From contig JADDOH010023006.1 in the NCBI GenBank assembly GCA_016648135.1, positions 1 to 64,000 on the forward strand: a stretch of DNA of 64,000 nucleotides. The letters run 5' to 3'. Below, piece after piece: positions 61,715 through 64,000 of the stretch. The notes under the pieces were generated by a model. That model saw nothing but the letters and a program-made list of their open reading frames with translations, did no database searches and was not told where the DNA came from. A program made the position numbers and the translations under genes. Position 1 is the stretch's first letter. Each line of letters starts with the position of its first letter. The DNA is from Agrypnia vestita. Its lineage: Eukaryota; Arthropoda; Insecta; Trichoptera; Phryganeidae.

Positions 61715-62290
61715 TTAGTTTTACATTAATTTGCATTGTTTGCATATTACATATCGATATTACCTACGTTAGCATAAGATACAAAAAAAATAATGTTGGG
61801 TATTATTAAATAAAATATTGGTTATACCAATTTTGCAATAATCTATCGCTAATAACATTTTTCGAACTTTGATAGAAATTGCTGCGTTACTTCTACCGGT
61901 AATTTACTGATTTTTTCGTGACCTATTGTACTATTGATTTATTATCATTCAAATTATTTATTGTTTCAATACACATTGTTTATTATTATATATTTTATAT
62001 TGTAGAGCCAGGATCATTATTGAATATTTATTCTAGTTAAGATAGAAAACATATTAATAAATTCTAATTTGCATTAAAAAATATATATATATTTTTGGCT
62101 TGTAAATTTAGCAGTATTTTTATAATTAACTTTGTGCATACTTTTTATTAGTTCACCTTTCTAAAAATATACTTTTTCGTTTATTCAAAATATATAATTA
62201 CTTATTTTATATTTGTCAATATTTTGATGCAAGAATTTTTAAAGGTTTTTTTTTTGTACGCAATATTGGTACCCTAATGAGTAAGTAATA

Positions 62291-62465
62291 TGGCGGCCCT
62301 CGTAGCACAGTGGGTATAACACTAGCTTCCCACACCGAGAGTTCCGGGTTCGATTCCCGGTAAGGTCACAATTTTAATCTATGTGATTTACTCAAGCCTA
62401 GGTGTTTTGTGATGTATTTCGCTTCTGTAACTGAGCCTCCTGGCCTGTTGAAGCATAAAAAGGGA
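62291..62465 (+). repeat. tRNA-derived SINE, family A
   Basis: Same head (GGCGGCCCTCGTAGCACAGT), B box GGTTCGATTCCCGG, and tail TGGCCTGTTGAAGC. Confidence 0.8.
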
Positions 62466-62469
62466 TATA

Positions 62470-63333
62470 TATTTTTTTTCTCTAATAAAAGCATTTTAAT
62501 AAGGATGCGTATATTATTAATAATAAATATTATTCCTATTTTTCAAACTAAAAAAATAGCACGTAAAATTAGAATTAATTTTTATACGATATATTTAGTC
62601 TTAACGGAGCTAAAAGCATCGAATATTTATCAATTTCCTTTGTTTCCATCTAATATTTGATATGTATTTATCGATTTCTTTGTAATCTAGATCTTGCATG
62701 TAGATAGAAATGAAAGTAAGTACTTAATCGATAAAAAAATATTATTTCTGAATTTAGGTGATTGCACTATTATAATCAATATGACTTCTTATTTATCGTA
62801 GAAACAACTAAACTTTATTTTTCTTCATACTTAATAATCTATAAAATGATTTATGTATTATTATAGCTTCGCAAACTATTTATAATAATATTAAATATAA
62901 TACAATTTACTTTGTCACTTTTTAGATTAATCACTGCATTAAACTGTTTGTCGAAAATCGCCTACTGCATTATAAAACAGGGAGTGTGAAGAAGACAGAA
63001 GTATAAAACGAATGTCGCATCCCACCTTTACTCATCTTCCACTCCCCAACGGCCGTTCTTCGATCCGTATCCGCAAAACCGTTTCAAACCGGTGAAAAGC
63101 AGATAGAAGATAGTTCGTGCTGCTGTTAGTCGTTGGGCGTTGATTTTTGAAAAAAAGAACGAGCTATATTTTATAGTATTCTATCTTCTCTCGACAAGAG
63201 TAGCTGAGTTCTGCTTTGTAAACCCGTGAATAATGTAAGATCCAATTATCCATATTTATTTCTGCTTGACTGTTTGATAGAAGCGTGTATGAGTCATAGT
63301 AACCGACAATCAATTCTTTTGTTTTTTTTCCAG
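62470..63333. other. Jupiter promoter, leader and first intron
   Basis: The CAG acceptor at 63331-63333 shows that a leader intron ends here. The GC-richer block 62985-63150 is the likeliest place for the untranslated exon. No TATA box identified. Confidence 0.35.
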
Positions 63334-63341
63334 ATCTGAAA

Positions 63342-63683
63342 ATGTCTTCCACCAGCGTTAACGTGGGTATTTCTGCCGACTCCAAGATTTCCAGCCGCGT
63401 GTTGAAACCACCGGGCGGTGGTCACACCGATATCTTCGCCCCGCCCGAGGAGCAAGTTCTTAAACAAAGATCGAAGCACAACCAGCAGAATTCGGCGATG
63501 ATGGGCGAAATTATGGGAAAAGGATGCGAGTCCAACGGGACGAAACAAAATGGCGCAAAGGAAACACCGACCGTTGACGCACCTGTCAATGTCCCGAAGC
63601 CGGTGGAGAACGTCCCCAAGCCGTCCGAGCCCGCCGGTAGGACAAGGGTACCCCCGGGAGGTTTTTCATCCGGTCTGTGGTAG
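63342..63683 (+). CDS. Jupiter: Jupiter/HN1-family microtubule-associated protein
   Basis: Single-exon frame of 113 residues starting MSSTSVNVGISADSKISSRV. It carries the two family motifs: SSRVLKPPGGGHTDIFAPPE near residues 17-36, and RVPPGGFSSGLW at the C-terminus. The middle is polar and rich in Pro, Lys and Asn, so probably disordered. Jupiter proteins bind microtubules in Drosophila; the vertebrate relatives are HN1/JPT1. A polypyrimidine tract and CAG acceptor end at 63333, just before ATCTGAAAATG. The transcript therefore has an upstream untranslated exon, perhaps near 63.0-63.15 kb. It is shorter than Drosophila Jupiter, so alternative 3' exons are possible. Confidence 0.85.
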   Translation: MSSTSVNVGISADSKISSRVLKPPGGGHTDIFAPPEEQVLKQRSKHNQQNSAMMGEIMGKGCESNGTKQNGAKETPTVDAPVNVPKPVENVPKPSEPAGRTRVPPGGFSSGLW

Positions 63684-64000
63684 ACTGGTTTAATTTACTG
63701 CTAACAGCTACTATTTTGACTTAAAGACAAAATATTTATATATGCTATAAAGACATGACAACTCATCATCTCAGTATTAATTATGTTTTGTATCTACGAT
63801 TTATTTATATTTTTTCATCAATCCTCAAACTGTCGTGTTGTGCGAAGCAGAGCCTCGCAACAGAGAATGTACAACTTATAAGACAGTGCCTCGCTAATAT
63901 TCAACTCGATTGATTGCATTATTTTTGGGAGTTTTCACGTCTATTTACTCACTGATGTCTGATGATTCATGTATGAATATCAACAGGGACCAAGTTAAAA

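Overview
This is a window of insect nuclear DNA. It is AT-rich, its genes are split by long GT-AG introns, and no prokaryotic features are visible. The host proteins are recognisably insect: Flare/AIP1, a BTB-zinc-finger factor that starts with the FCLRWHNHQ signature, mitochondrial ribosomal protein S10, and a Jupiter-type protein. The order of insect cannot be fixed from the sequence alone. Mobile DNA makes up much of the window, so the genome is probably large and repeat-rich.

Layout. (1) 2037-2646 (+): the last two exons of an SLC22-type (organic cation/carcinine-like) MFS transporter. (2) 10898-45753 (+): a complete 12-exon gene for Flare/AIP1 (WDR1), 609 residues. Its introns carry a DIRS-like tyrosine-recombinase retrotransposon (about 15.5-20.2 kb), a Harbinger transposon with an intact spliced transposase frame (about 40-43 kb), non-LTR fragments, two tRNA-derived SINE families, Tigger/pogo-like elements, hAT- and PIF-like MITEs and long fold-back repeats. 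(3) 48964-54341 (-): a complete-looking 5-exon BTB/POZ C2H2 zinc-finger gene, 568 residues, with a dead hAT element and a long inverted repeat in one intron. (4) 59938-61344 (-): mRpS10 in three exons, 173 residues. (5) 63342-63683 (+): a Jupiter-like microtubule-associated protein, 113 residues, with its leader intron upstream.

The host genes are neighbours with independent housekeeping or developmental roles (actin turnover, transcription, mitochondrial translation, microtubules, solute transport). They do not form a pathway. The novelty is in the mobile DNA. A 334-bp inverted-repeat element at 32764-33097 sits inside a LINE fragment with a 12-bp target duplication and carries a hammerhead-ribozyme fold in each arm; stem II covaries between the arms. 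Related hammerhead-like motifs occur near 1.68, 9.18, 50.7 and 50.85 kb, which suggests several Penelope/retrozyme-like families. A nearly perfect 107-nt U6 snRNA sequence lies inside the gag region of the DIRS element and shifts its frame. The DIRS element keeps inverted termini and an internal complementary region joining copies of both outer ends. Several elements are nested three deep with target duplications still visible.
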